Assembly (NCBI GenBank): GCA_025769875.1
Contig: JAGFNK010000339.1
Span: 1 to 57,485, forward strand
Direction: 5' to 3'
Length of the DNA: 57,485 bases
DNA from: Russula earlei
Lineage: Eukaryota > Basidiomycota > Agaricomycetes > Russulales > Russulaceae
Positions 23,428-34,601 of this stretch are shown here, one piece after another; position 1 is the first letter of the stretch, and each line of letters begins with the position of its first letter. The notes under the pieces are model-generated. The model made no database searches and was not told where the DNA came from. It saw nothing but the letters and a program-made list of their open reading frames with translations. The translations under genes were made by a program, and so were the position numbers.

Positions 23428-24563
23428 GGGGCTCCTTGAACCGCGACCACCACCAGGTCCGGATTTTCCCACGGCAAAGTCGGGGCAAGGATAGGCAGTG
23501 AGGATGACAGTGAGCTCTGCAAGGCCAGAGCCACCCGTCTGAGCCTTTGTAAAACTACGACCCCCTCACCAACTAAACCACCATCCACCAGGCCGACTGG
23601 CCAAACCAATACATAACACAATCACTATGTACGCTAGCGTAATCTGCAATGAGAACTCCTCCCACATAAACACACAACCCATACCGTACGACCACCCAGC
23701 TCCCCAACAATGAACAAGCAACACCAGCACCCCCCCGTGAACACCCTACCCAACTCCCACCTCCCTCCCCTCCAACTGTCACTACCAATACCATGCCACC
23801 ACAACCACGTGGAAACCACACATGACCCAAACCCCCTACCACCAGCCTGCCTTTCACCACCGGAAACAAAAGTCCTTTGTCCCCAAGAACATAAACCAAC
23901 CCACCGAAACACAGGACCATCTGGTCTCTAGCAAGAGAGATGTGGCCACATGCACCACAACTATGGCCCAACATCGTCTAGGCACCATACTAGGCTGTTG
24001 ATGCCTCACCCTCCCCAACCAAAATGATGAACCACACCATGACCAGAACCGCTGTGGACGCAACCCGAAAGGAGCCACTCGCCTCCTCCAAATATCAATC
24101 TCAGAGGCTGCACACCTAATCTGGGTCATGAGGTGCGAACGAGTAATCCAAGACTGAAACCCACACAAGGTGGCTTTGTGCCATCAACACGAGGCTCACC
24201 AACAACAAAATCACCGCAACACTAATCAAAGGGCCTTCGAGCTAGTGAGGGACACCTGGGAACACGTCCTTAGATAACAATGGACCTCCTGAATGATTGG
24301 ATCTTTAACCCGTGAGGTTTTAGTGGGTAGGAGGCTACGGTAAGTTTGGCCATCTAACAGCGTATCCTGAGTCCCACACTGCCCCCATACCGGCAACCCC
24401 GGGGGGCGTGCGTAAATGCATTTCACCCCTCACATCCGGTCCCCGCACCGGCTAAGCGAGTCAGATAGGGCTGAATTTATTTTCTCCCGCTATCTCACAC
24501 TTATTAAGGTAGCCTGTACCCGTAACTACCTAATAAAGCGCTATCCAAAAAAATAAATAAATA
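23428..24563 (+). mobile_element. 5'-truncated Tad1-like LINE (non-LTR retrotransposon)
   Basis: A 15-bp target duplication, aataatgctgttgtc, flanks it (23413-23427 and 24564-24578). The right end is an A-rich tail of AAAT repeats (about 24547-24563), which fixes the plus orientation. Near the 3' end the plus strand still reads EAAHLIWVMRCERVIQD and, further on, AFELVRDTWEHVLR and LTREVLVG in interrupted frames. This resembles the extreme C-terminus of basidiomycete LINE polyproteins. Only about 1.1 kb remains, so it is dead on arrival. The long target duplication and tail are the marks of target-primed reverse transcription. Confidence 0.85.
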
Positions 24564-24928
24564 AATAATGCTGTTGTCAATGCCGCGGGGCACGTCGTGC
24601 GTGACAATGGGTGGCCAGTGAGTGTTAGCAGACCACCCGTAGCAGCATCAACTTATACGCGTACTTGATCCCCGGAAGCTTTATGTACAACGAACGACGC
24701 TTTTTAGTAGGCTAGTTTCCCACGAGGACGCGTTCGTGAGGCGCTCATCGCCGTCATCGACGCGACCGTTTCGCCGCTGCATTGAGTCACCCATGGCGAC
24801 CAACATTACGATGGTTCGTGGCTGGAAGTTCATCATCCAACTGAGTATTACGGGCGGGGTTCCGTTGTCCGTTCCCTCCCCAGCTTCTCTGTATTTCCAC
24901 TGTTTGCCCTGGCCCCGCAAGTGTCCAA

Positions 24929-24947
24929 CACCGCTCTGCGAGTGGTC
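24929..24947 (+). promoter_or_regulatory. Conserved dyad upstream of glutaminase copy 3
   Basis: caccgctctgcgagtggtc, 50 bp before the start codon of copy 3, matches the dyad at 19412-19430 in sequence and spacing. It is a candidate regulator-binding site or a remnant of the duplicated leader. Confidence 0.4.
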
Positions 24948-24997
24948 GGCTCACCGTTCCCTCAGTCCGTGCCTTGGGTTGATGATCCAGCAATATT

Positions 24998-27900
24998 ATG
25001 TCTTTCATTGTTGTAGAACTAAACACGGTGCTCTTACTACTCCTCGCCATTCTGCTTTCCCCTACAACAAGAGCTCAGCAGGCTCTATTTCCCGCAGCAA
25101 TTCCTCTTGCTGTTCGTTCTCCATATCTCTCTTGTTGGGACCACGTTACGGATGGGACCGTATTTGGACAACTATGGCCGGCAACCTATAACCAATCTCA
25201 GGTGGTCCATCCGCTGACATTCAGCCGACCCTGGCATTCTCATTATCGTTTGTCTCAGGTTCTCGGATGGACTGTCCTCGTACGAGTTGACGGCGTGACT
25301 TATTCGTTCATGGGAAATACAGCAGCGTCCATCGTCAATGGTAACGTGAACACGACAAGTGTCGCGGTCACACCTACGCAAACCGTGGTTACCGGTCAAG
25401 CCGGCCGGATGCAAGTCAATCTCACCTTTCTGAATCCCATCGAGGTTCGTCTTCAATATCATATTGCTTCCGACGCCTACATATGCGTCGCTTAAAGCCT
25501 GGCGATTGGGTCAAGCAATCCATTCCGTTTTCGTATATGGCTTTCTCTGCAAAATCAATTGACGGCTCAGCGCATACTGTGCAAGTGTATTCGGATGTCA
25601 GTGGAGGTACGCACCGTTAATCTCACACTCAGAAGCTCCTCATGTTTTCGCAACTTGGATGCAGAGTGGAGCTCGGGGAATTCCAACGATACGATTTTGT
25701 GGAGCGCGACAGCGAACGGCAATGTCATCTACCACATGGTTTACCTGCAGGCACCAGCGACGTTCAGCGAGGTTGACGGTCAAGCAAGTTGGGGAAGGTT
25801 ATACTACGCAATGAAACAGGTGAGCGATGGTTGAATGTCTAGTTATTCATTGTCTGTGACTCAGGAAAACAATGTCACCTACAAGATTGCAGCGGGTGAT
25901 GTTGCACGTGGCTGGTTTCCGCTCAATGGAGCGTTAGACAATCAAGTGGACACGGCATTCCGCGCTATCAATGATGGGTTTCCGGTCTTTGCCATGTCCC
26001 GCGACCTTGGCACCATCCAATCTACACAGGATCCTGTTGTCTGGACGGTTGGCTACACAACTGACCCAGCCGTCAATTACACTGGCCAACTTGGTGCTTA
26101 TCCTGCAAAGCATGAATTGTATTACAGGAAAGAATATGGGGATGACGGTAGCTTGGTTAGTGACTGTACCCTTCGGAGAGAGATTGTATGCTTAGGATCT
26201 GGATACAGATTGTCGACTTCCTAAACGATTTTAGTGATGCATTTTTAAGGGCTCAACAGCTGGACCAGAAAATACTCCAGGATGCGGCCTCTGTCTCGAA
26301 CCTGCTTGGGGATTTGGTCTCTCTTGCGATCCATCAAGTATACGGTAGTATGCAGCTCACAATTGGCACCGACGAGTTTGGCCGCTTCAACGAGTTTGCC
26401 AGTGATTTAGTGATGTTCATGAAGAATATCGGTGGGGCAGAGCCGAAGTGAGTCAAAAAGAGCTGTTTTCCTTCGTCATATAGGAGGCAGAATCTATCTG
26501 ACTTGTGCAGTCGTGTTAATGCCGTCGAGACGCTATATGCTGCGTTTCCTGCATTAATGTACATTGATCCTACTCTTGGCGCACCTCTCCTTGAACCTCT
26601 CCTTCGGTTCCAAGCCTCGCCTAATTACACTATTCCCTATGCTGCTTCTGATCTGGGTAGGTCGCACCGAAAGACCAATGCTAGAATCGTTAATCATAGA
26701 TTGTAGGATCAAACTACCCCAATGTCACAGGTAGCAATTCGACTCATAATCAGGGAGTCGAACGTCGGTACCCTTCACATCTGTTTCGTACATTTCTGAT
26801 TCATCTTCTATAGAAACTGCGAACATGTTGATTATGACTTACGCTCAAGCGCGAGCGAGTGGGGACGGAAGTCTCATAAGTAGATATGTATGTGAGAATG
26901 GCAATGTTTGCAAGCCAGAGTCTGATGGGCGTTGACAGTATCGGTTGCTAACTTCCTGGGCAGACTATCTGAGCAATTCAACATCGTTCATTCAGGATCA
27001 GTAAGTTGCTGTTTAAGTCTGTCAACAGAGTACCCACCTTTGACAAATGCTCGATGGCGCAGGCTTTCCGCGGATGGTTTGTCTGTCAGCGACCAAACGA
27101 ATCTTGCCATCAAGGGCATCATCGCTATACAAGCCATGTCACACATGAGCTCGATCGCCAATCAGGCAGTCGACGCCGAGAAATACTCAGTATGTAATGA
27201 TCTTTTCGATTCCATCCAGTGACATTGGTTCGTTCGTAGATTGCAGCTCAGGTCCTCTATCGCCCATGGAGGACCTTTGCCATTTTTGCATTAGGCAACG
27301 ACCCGCACATCCTTGCGGCGTATTTTGCGCAACCGGACTCATGGACGTTGGGTTACAATCTATTTGCGGATGTATGGTTAGAGACTGGTTTGGTGGAATT
27401 ATCGGTCGGTGTTTTCGTATGTTCCTTTCATGCCGTTCCTTATGAATTTCAGGTATACAATGCGCACAGTAGTTTCATTCTCAACACCGCGTTGAATTCT
27501 ACTCCCAGCGATTTTGGCCTGCCAGTTGATAACGTTTTTACGGACACTGTCGTCGCAGTGTCCAGTAGGTATCTCTATGGCGTTTAATACTCTAAAATTG
27601 ACCCTGCTCCAGGCTGGAACCTGTTTGTGGCTGCTATGACCACAGATCAAGGTCTGCGTTCGAATCTCATCTCGAGGGTTCACAATAAGGCGTTTTCGAA
27701 TGCTTCCGTGGGAGTGTTCCCTGTGATTTATGATAGCCTTCACGGAACGACCATCCAGGGAGCGGCCAGGTGAGCTATCCATCAATTCGTATCTGGGTCG
27801 CTAATTTATGCATAATGCCTATTAGTCCAGCTCAAGGTGCTATGTTTGCGCCATTGGCTCTCAAGTTCGTGCAAAGTGATCCCTCCCTTTTTTCGTGTCT

Positions 27901-28562
27901 GACCAACTTCCTTGTGCAGTGCCCCTGTGCGTGCAATACAGGCTAACGTAACTACGAGGGCGACGCCACGAACCCTCCCGTCTAAATCACATGCCGTCAC
28001 AGTTGCAGGGAGTGTCATAGGTGGACTAGTAGCTGCCGTTGCTGCATTGATCGGGGCCGTTGTCTTCGTACGGTGTCGACGGAGACAAGATCGACGACGC
28101 AAGTCCCTCGAGTCTTCACTTGGTTCCGTAGAAGTTGGCCCATTGATGATTGTCACACCCTTCGACCTGAACGCTGTCGAAGTCGAGGAGGTTCATCAAA
28201 ACTCAACGCAAGAGATGGAACAGCAGCAATTACTGTCCGAGCCCCCGCAAGCGCAGACCAGCATTCCCTCCACATTGCACCCGACGCCTTCAAGTTCGCG
28301 CGAACGACCGGTGCCCCCAATCTTGGTAGGCCTGTCCAGCAAAGAGCTCGCGAGACTCAGATCTCAACAGAACGCCAACCCTCCTTCGAACGAGCCTCAG
28401 TCGACGTCTTCGTCGACTGGTGTCACCGTGCGGAATGGAACGAGACGGGCGTCCGAGACCCGGAGACTGCAGTCCGAAGTTGAGTCTCTGCGGCGGGAGA
28501 TGCAGCAACTTCGCACGGAGAGATTTGGAGCACCGCCTAGCTACACTTCGGGGAACGTTTAG
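24998..28562 (+). CDS. GtaA-family glutaminase, membrane-anchored, copy 3
   Basis: Sixteen exons: 24998-25201, 25259-25444, 25498-25606, 25665-25819, 25865-26155, 26209-26447, 26511-26656, 26707-26763, 26814-26887, 26939-27000, 27063-27189, 27240-27416, 27453-27564, 27613-27769, 27826-27864, 27920-28562. Together they give 925 aa in one frame. The signal peptide ends near TTRAQ. The ectodomain shares IPLAVRSPYLSCW, VLGWTVLVRVDGVTYSFMG, VMFMKNIGG, LLTSWADYLSNST and WTLGYNLFADVWLETGLV. The membrane helix is at about 737-760, followed by a basic cluster. The tail has SLESSLGSVE (shared with copy 2 only), GLSSKELAR, SEVESLRREMQQLR and APPSY. Copies 2 and 3 are thus the closer pair, probably from a tandem duplication. 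Upstream about 100 bp also match copy 2. Confidence 0.87.
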
Positions 28563-29136
28563 TCTAGTTCTCAGTTTTTCTCAGTTGTCTTGATAGGTTC
28601 ACACACACGGACTTTTCTCTCTTGCGTAAGAATATGGCGTAGCCTTCACTTTCGGCTTACTGCCATGTTGAGGATACGAAATGACATACAGATATACCAT
28701 ACATCCAGTTCTCCGTCGGAGTTGCGGGGGCGGGTTCAGTTTATGTTCAGGGTTCCGTGTCAGTCAGGATCCTATGGCGCTGTGTCTGGCACACTCATTT
28801 GACGAACACTCTCGCAAGGGCTTGAAGCTTGAAGCGTGGAATTTTGCGATGCCCACTGCGTCTCGGGAGGCACCACGCTGCCGCATGCGCACACGTATGA
28901 AAAATGAACATACACAAATTACACTTGTATCGTTCTTCTGCCCACGGGACATATCAAATTCCCAACGTCCAACAACGGGAAGCTGCGAGTCCGATAGGTA
29001 GTCATGGCACGCCACTTGAGACTGCATAAGGGAACGGCTATTGAGACTATGCTTCTCAGCAACTACATGATTGACGCCCTAAACGTGGACGACAATTCCT
29101 GGTCGCAAAAAGTGAAACCGTGGGGTGGATACCTTG
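28563..29136. other. Convergent 3' intergenic region
   Basis: 574 bp between the stop codons of glutaminase copy 3 (plus) and GPI11 (minus). No gene recognised. Confidence 0.5.
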
Positions 29137-30381
29137 TCAATCCTCCTTTGTCAACAACCCCTTCACCTGCCCCCCCTCCTTGCGCTTTCGGTTCTTCTTT
29201 GCCGTGGTATCCGCTGGACCAGAAGAGTCCAACCGATCCGCATCGGCAAAGAACAGGAGCAGGTTCGCTCCAAGTGCGAATAAGGCTCCGATTATGTAGC
29301 CCAGCGATGCGCCAGCTGCTGGGGTGAGGGGATACGCCTTCAGGCGACTAAAGTCAGATCCCTTGCTTGCTGCAGAAGCGTAAAGTCGGTTACCTGCCAT
29401 GGGCGATCCCAGTCGAGCCCGATCGGGATGACACCGATCCACGCTCCCAGAAATGCGCCGTGCGTAGGGTAGAGTAATGCGCGTTCAGACGGTTTCCTCG
29501 CGCTGCGGAAGAAGTCGAGATGAGGAAGCCTTTTGCGAAGACGCGCGAATAGAACCAAGTAAGACACTCACTCGCATTCCACGAATATCCGCACCCAAAC
29601 GTCGTTTTGCACGACCGCGTTGCCTGAGAAGGGTGAGAGGAGGGGGAGACCAAGTTGCGGCGGACCCAGCGCGTATGAAGGCGCGAAAACGGTGTACAGG
29701 GCGAGGAGCATAGCCAGCAGTGCGGTGTGTGGCCAATACCTGAGAATGCGCGCGCAAGTGAGTGGATTTGACGAGAGTCGGAGACAGCGGCGCATATACG
29801 CACAGTATGAACGGCGCCCCAAATAAAACGATCAATACATGAAACACCAGAGTGGCATATGCTGTGAAGACACAGGCGTTCCAGATATCCTAGAAGTGGG
29901 GTTGAGAAAACGGAGCCAAGAAATGGAGGATGGATGGATGGATGGACAGGAATACCTTGCGTATATGTGGGTCACCTGCAAGGCGCAGCTGGACGCTACG
30001 TGAGTCCAAGGTCCCGTCGTGTGTCCATCGGCGTAGCGAGGCGGCCCACCACGGTATGAGAAAGACCGCGCCGAGACATGCCCATGCGAGTGTCAGCACT
30101 GGACGTGCAGTGATTGGAACGAGAAACGGATGTTGTGGTTTGTCGAGACCGCGAGCAGGTAGCGGAAGCGGCAGGTGAGGAATGGACGTCTGCGGGAGGA
30201 GGACGAGAGAGGTGGAGAGAAGGATGAGGTGGATGAGGATCAACGGTGGGTACTGTTTCGGGATCGCGTTAGGGAGAGAAAACAGCTCCGATTCTGCTGC
30301 AGTACTGCTCGTGCTCGAAGGATGTGGTCGAGATTTATTCCCGAATGCGATATTCCTCAGGGTATTGCGAATGGTCGCCAT
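29137..30381 (-). CDS. GPI11: GPI-anchor biosynthesis protein, PIG-F family
   Basis: Five exons on the minus strand: 30381-29956, 29889-29804, 29739-29572, 29502-29394, 29337-29137, giving 329 aa. PIG-F/Gpi11 works with the ethanolamine-phosphate transferases that modify the third and second mannose of the GPI precursor in the ER membrane. The C-terminal half carries the family signature GAFLGAWIGVIPIGLDWDRP followed by WQ, and after the last intron AYPLTPAAGASLGYIIGAL. Several hydrophobic segments are visible (LILIHLILLSTSLVLL, PVLTLAWACLGAVFLIPWW, LVFHVLIVLFGAPFIL, TALLAMLLALYTVF). The N-terminal about 40 residues are variable and basic. The last intron ends in AAG rather than CAG or TAG; the neighbouring TAG would break the frame. 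It is longer than yeast Gpi11. Confidence 0.9.
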
Positions 30382-31367
30382 TTTGTGACCCTAACGACAC
30401 GCTTGCAGCACGGTTGGGCAAGTTTGTTTTTGGGCGCCACAAGGGCCAACACCGGTGCCTCAATCTACTCAATTTACTACGAACAGTCCGAAAGTACTTG
30501 TTGGGTCGGGGCAGGTTTTGCCCATGAGTAACGGGCTCTACCCATCGATTACCCGCCCTTCTAACCGATGGTGTCCTCCCACCTTCACCGTGACAGCCGA
30601 CGACGGGAAAGGACTTCACTTGATCAAGTTGGTAGCCAGGGGCTTGGGGACGCCCCGTTCCGAGTCCTTTCAGCAGCCGATCCCTTTGATCGATCCCCCC
30701 TTCCTCAGGCTGTGCGGTGGGTGGGTGGAGGCGTTCTGATGGAGGACGAGTGCCCGAGTCTGAGTCACTCATTAGCAACCCCAGCTGGCTGGTGTGAAGC
30801 AAACGATTTCCCGTAGCGCCAAAATTGACTTTCTCCGTTCCCATCGGGCTGCGCCCGACGCGAAGGCCTCCCAAACGCGTCTGGGTGGAAGTTCCTGAAA
30901 CCGGGAACGGCTGCGACGACAGAACCACAAGCGCTTTCAGAACGAACCGCCCAGCGCGGGGTCTTCCGCTCCTCCTCGATCAAGGGTGTGCTCCACAAGT
31001 GTTGGATGGAGGGTATGAGCATAGATGGGTGGTCATCTACCGTAGAATTTGAGATTCGTACTGTGACAAGCTGGAACGGGCATGCTGAGTCCGTCGGGCA
31101 GGACTGAGGGTGGAAGATGCTGAGAGAGGAGAACGAGCAACGCCGAGGCATGAGATGCGATGAGCTGTTGAGGCAAGCAGATGAGAGGGTACAAAAGTTT
31201 ATTGTCATTCAAGAGCGTAGCTAAAGTGTTCAAATGTAGAGAGAAGCTAGGGAGAACGAGGATGAAGGAGAGATAAGATGAAGGAGAATAGAGAACGAAA
31301 CAAAAGAAACTGTGATCGGATGACACTTATGTGATCAAAGGCAAAAGGGAGGGGACATGATGGTGCA
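30382..31367. other. Intergenic, no gene recognised
   Basis: It starts at the GPI11 promoter. Minus-strand ORFs of 197 and 147 codons overlap here in different frames. Neither has a recognisable domain or clear splice partners, so I do not annotate them. Confidence 0.35.
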
Positions 31368-31980
31368 TACTATCACCTATGGGGAACTCGCCATTCCACT
31401 ACCATCTCGCCAGTCACAAATGTCACGAAAGTAACGGACATGTAACACATGCCAAATTAAAGTCCGCCCGGGATGAATGTATTTATTGGGGACTAGGGAA
31501 AACAGTTGTAATGGAGTAGCATTATTGAGTGAGATCCAGGACTTGCTATGTACAGAACGCGGTGCTCACATCATGGGCCAGTGCTGCACGAGTAAAAGTA
31601 AAAGATCAATATATATCATTGTTATAGCTGCCTGTAGCCGCTGCTCATACGTATGGTCTTGTGCTGGCCAATTGGACCACCTGTAACATGGCATTAAGAG
31701 GATAAAACAGCAGTGGTGACCAGTCAGCGTACGGTGATCACCCAGCTGGAATCAAACTCCGCACTCCGCCATGACAGAAGGCGTGATGCAGGCGTGACCC
31801 CCAGCCAAAATACTACTCAAAGACCACTCAATGGACCTCCATTTTTCTTTGCTAGAATGACATTAATGGCACTCAATAGTATAACTACAAAGTTTTAAAT
31901 GGGGTTGTTTGAGCAGATACAGGGGAAAATGAAATCGGCGAGATGGTAGTGGAATGGCGAGTTCCCCATAGGTGATAGTA
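31368..31980. mobile_element. MITE-like element with 43-bp inverted repeats (613 bp)
   Basis: tactatcacctatggggaac and the next 23 bases at 31368-31410 are repeated exactly in inverted form at 31938-31980. The terminal TA on both sides may be the target duplication (Tc1/mariner style). No transposase ORF lies inside. The perfect arms suggest a fairly recent insertion. Confidence 0.85.
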
Positions 31981-32999
31981 CATGCAATAAGAACGGACAG
32001 GCCGGAGCTGGTGACGTCGCTCGCTCGTGTTCCCACGGTTCAAGGCTTCCACGGCAAGGCCAAATTTTCACAAAAAGTACCTGCAGTCATCAGCGACGCC
32101 CACATTGAACACATTCTCTGCAAGGTCTTCGCGCAAGACGGTGCAAGTTTCAAGTTCCAAAGGCGGGAGACAACGTCTAGATGACGCGGAGCCCGAGAGC
32201 GAGAGATGGCCGAGGCGAGATTTGGGGGTAAAACCATACGATGACGGTTGATCCTAGGATTTTGGGACAAGGCGTGAACGTAGGAGGTGCGCACTGACAC
32301 GTTACAGTACTGGTGGCCCCTATAAGACCGACTCATGATCATTTGCCATGGCTGGGCGTGTGACGAGGGTCAAGTGGGCGAACGGAGAGTGACAGGGTCA
32401 TTGAACTGAACCCGGATGATGATTTTTTTGACCCCGCACTGATGATACTTGCACTTGAATGTCACAAGATTTATACCGCTTATTGTTTCTCTGTCCCCCT
32501 ACAGTTGTTTTGTCGACATGTTTTCATATGGATCCACGCAGGCTATCCCCTTCACTGGTGCATACACAGCGTATTTGAATATGCGTGTAGTGCTAAACTG
32601 GACTCAGACACAGGAAAAATGACACCCATTCGTAAACCACGATATGCGCTGTGAGATAATTTCCTCCTGCGGTTTCGCACTGCACGCTGCTTGTAGACAA
32701 CTACTTCTCCACCGAGACATATGTCCCCAGATTGGAGCACCATGACGTGGGACATACATCATGACGAGCACACCGAAACACGCGTGACGGCACCTTACAG
32801 CTGCATTTTCTGGCAGTCGGGAGGGTATAGTGTATCATGTGGCTGAATATCACAAACACAGCCGTTACAAATGGCATCAAACCTATTGAAAATCTAGAAT
32901 AACGAAAGGAATACATTAGCACTTCCAGTGTTTCCAATAAAAGAGCACGGATATATACCCGATGCATGAACGACTCATTGCATAATCGAATGGCTCTTC
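31981..32999. other. Intergenic with a dispersed repeat fragment
   Basis: Short competing ORFs on both strands at 31980-32340; one plus-strand stretch (VPTVQGFHGKAKFSQKVPAV) looks protein-like but is not recognised. 32414-32635 is a diverged copy of 57278-57478. Confidence 0.35.
32414..32635. repeat. Diverged dispersed repeat (partner at 57278-57478)
   Basis: gatgatgatttttttgacc, gtcgacatgttttcat and ggtgcata-type runs occur in the same order and spacing in both places. The copies differ at perhaps a quarter of sites. It may be the remains of a duplicated gene end. On the minus strand both keep a similar short reading (DP-ENMST). Confidence 0.6.
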
Positions 33000-34601
33000 T
33001 CAGCTTTCATACAAGAATATGCTGTGACCGGTGAGCTTGCGCGCGGCGACGAAATCTTCAATCTCTTTCCTCACAGATGAGGATCTGTATCCACGCAGTC
33101 GCAGGGCAAGTACCCTGGAAAATGTTCCTGTGGCTGTGGCAGGGCCCTCAGTGACAAGAGCGTGCACGACGCCCGGTACAAATTGTTCTGTAACATGAAG
33201 CACGTCCATGCGAGGAATGACCTGAAAGATCTCCTGCCACTCTGTTAAGTCCAGATCTTCCTCCCCAGCTGACTCTCCCGAATGGGCAGCAGTGTAAAGT
33301 TTAAGTTTATAAACACAGGAGAGGTGAGGAGAAAGTTGGTTGAGGATCTGCGTCGCAAAGGACAGTTGCCAATCAAGCCCTCTGCATAACATCCCCAAAG
33401 TGAACTCCCAACGTCGATGCCTACGAGGACGAGTAACTCGCTCGCCGAGGCTGATTAAGATAACTTGCGAATCGGGATGCACTTCCACATCATGGAGGGG
33501 GTTTAGATTGCCCATACGAGATATAAAGTTGCAGAGCTGTTGCGTTTCGAAAATGAGCTGGTTGTAGAATATTATCCAAGTGAAGATAAGAGCTGGAGTG
33601 TCAATTCTGGCCACAAACCCCTCAAAATAGTCAAAAGTGCCACGAAACCGTAGAGTGGTGAGGGAGGGGAGCGTGGCGCGCTCTAGAAAAGGGTGGAATG
33701 CCCTGCTTGAGATTGGGGGGAAGGCGGAACGGCAAAATTGAAGTTCGAGCATTTTGAGTCGTGCCAGGGCAGGATGGGACAAGACGGTGACAATGGTGTC
33801 GGGTGAAAAGTAACCGGCACTCGTGATGTGCTCCAGCCGAAGGCTCACGAGGTTGTTGGTAGATAAAAGAACTCGTCGTAGGGTAGGAAAGGGAACAGCG
33901 ACACCATCCATGTCGATTGTGTTCAAACATGGAGCCGAACTGCCCAAAAATCTAGCTAGGACTGGATTTCCCTTATGGCTGGACTTTATTCGAATTAGTT
34001 TCAGTGCCAGAAATGATTCCTGTATCTCGATTGATGGGATTATGGAGCCTGGAATAGTGAGATCGATCTCGCAAACGCGATCTGGGCGACGAAGTGCGAC
34101 AAGAATATTATTAGGCAGGGCCTTAGATTTCGGACCTCTGAACCGTACAACTAGAGGCAAGGTCGGCCACGAAACCAGGATAGGTTTGATAGGCGCTCCC
34201 GATTTGCAGTAAATTTGCAGGCCCAGACGAAGTGGAGATACAGAAATGACATGTCGCCATTTTCGGCAGACGTGGGCAAGACGATGCCATTTCCACGGAC
34301 GTCCACGTGAATTATTGATCGCATCCAGTCGATAGTAGTCAAATATCTCCAGGAGGGTGTCATCTGGAAGCACATCAATCGTTGTACGCTGGAAGTTGTT
34401 GCCTGTCCCGCATGAGTCAATAACAGTAATTTGTGAGTGCCAAGCAAGGTTACCTCGGAAGGTTTGCCTATACAATTCGTAAGGGGATGGCGTGAAGATG
34501 TGTTGTATCGTCGGAATGTCCGCAATCCCCACCATCCCTGTCATCCGGGTTGAGGTGTTGGGAAACCGAGAAACAGCTCCGGCGTGGACTGAAGTGGACA
34601 A
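33000..34601 (-). CDS. F-box protein with leucine-rich C-terminal region
   Basis: A single open frame of 533 aa. Residues about 75-120 form an F-box (IDVLPDDTLLEIFDYYRLDA, then WHRLAHVCRKWRHVISVSPLRLGLQIYCKSG). The F-box binds Skp1 in SCF ubiquitin ligases. The rest has the weakly repeated Leu-rich pattern of Agaricomycete F-box proteins (for example FPTLRRVLLSTNNLVSLRLEH, LARLKMLELQFC, LPSLTTLRFRG), the presumed substrate-binding part. This family is much expanded in Agaricomycetes. The first in-frame ATG is taken as the start, though a later Met (residue 20 or 23) is possible because the first 70 residues are not conserved-looking. The target is unknown. Confidence 0.85.
   Translation of the reverse strand: MSTSVHAGAVSRFPNTSTRMTGMVGIADIPTIQHIFTPSPYELYRQTFRGNLAWHSQITVIDSCGTGNNFQRTTIDVLPDDTLLEIFDYYRLDAINNSRGRPWKWHRLAHVCRKWRHVISVSPLRLGLQIYCKSGAPIKPILVSWPTLPLVVRFRGPKSKALPNNILVALRRPDRVCEIDLTIPGSIIPSIEIQESFLALKLIRIKSSHKGNPVLARFLGSSAPCLNTIDMDGVAVPFPTLRRVLLSTNNLVSLRLEHITSAGYFSPDTIVTVLSHPALARLKMLELQFCRSAFPPISSRAFHPFLERATLPSLTTLRFRGTFDYFEGFVARIDTPALIFTWIIFYNQLIFETQQLCNFISRMGNLNPLHDVEVHPDSQVILISLGERVTRPRRHRRWEFTLGMLCRGLDWQLSFATQILNQLSPHLSCVYKLKLYTAAHSGESAGEEDLDLTEWQEIFQVIPRMDVLHVTEQFVPGVVHALVTEGPATATGTFSRVLALRLRGYRSSSVRKEIEDFVAARKLTGHSIFLYES

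Noticed and set aside
23710..23931. 73-codon Pro/His/Thr-rich ORF inside the LINE
   Set aside because: Low complexity and within the truncated element; part of the decayed LINE sequence.
14132..28562. Reading the cluster as glycoside hydrolases
   Set aside because: The order of motifs fits Glutaminase A N-terminal and hairpin domains, including LAVRSPYL, SWADYL and NLFAD, better than any sugar hydrolase.
30335..30928. 197-codon minus-strand ORF upstream of GPI11
   Set aside because: No domain, odd composition (many Arg, Gly, Pro), no splice partners.
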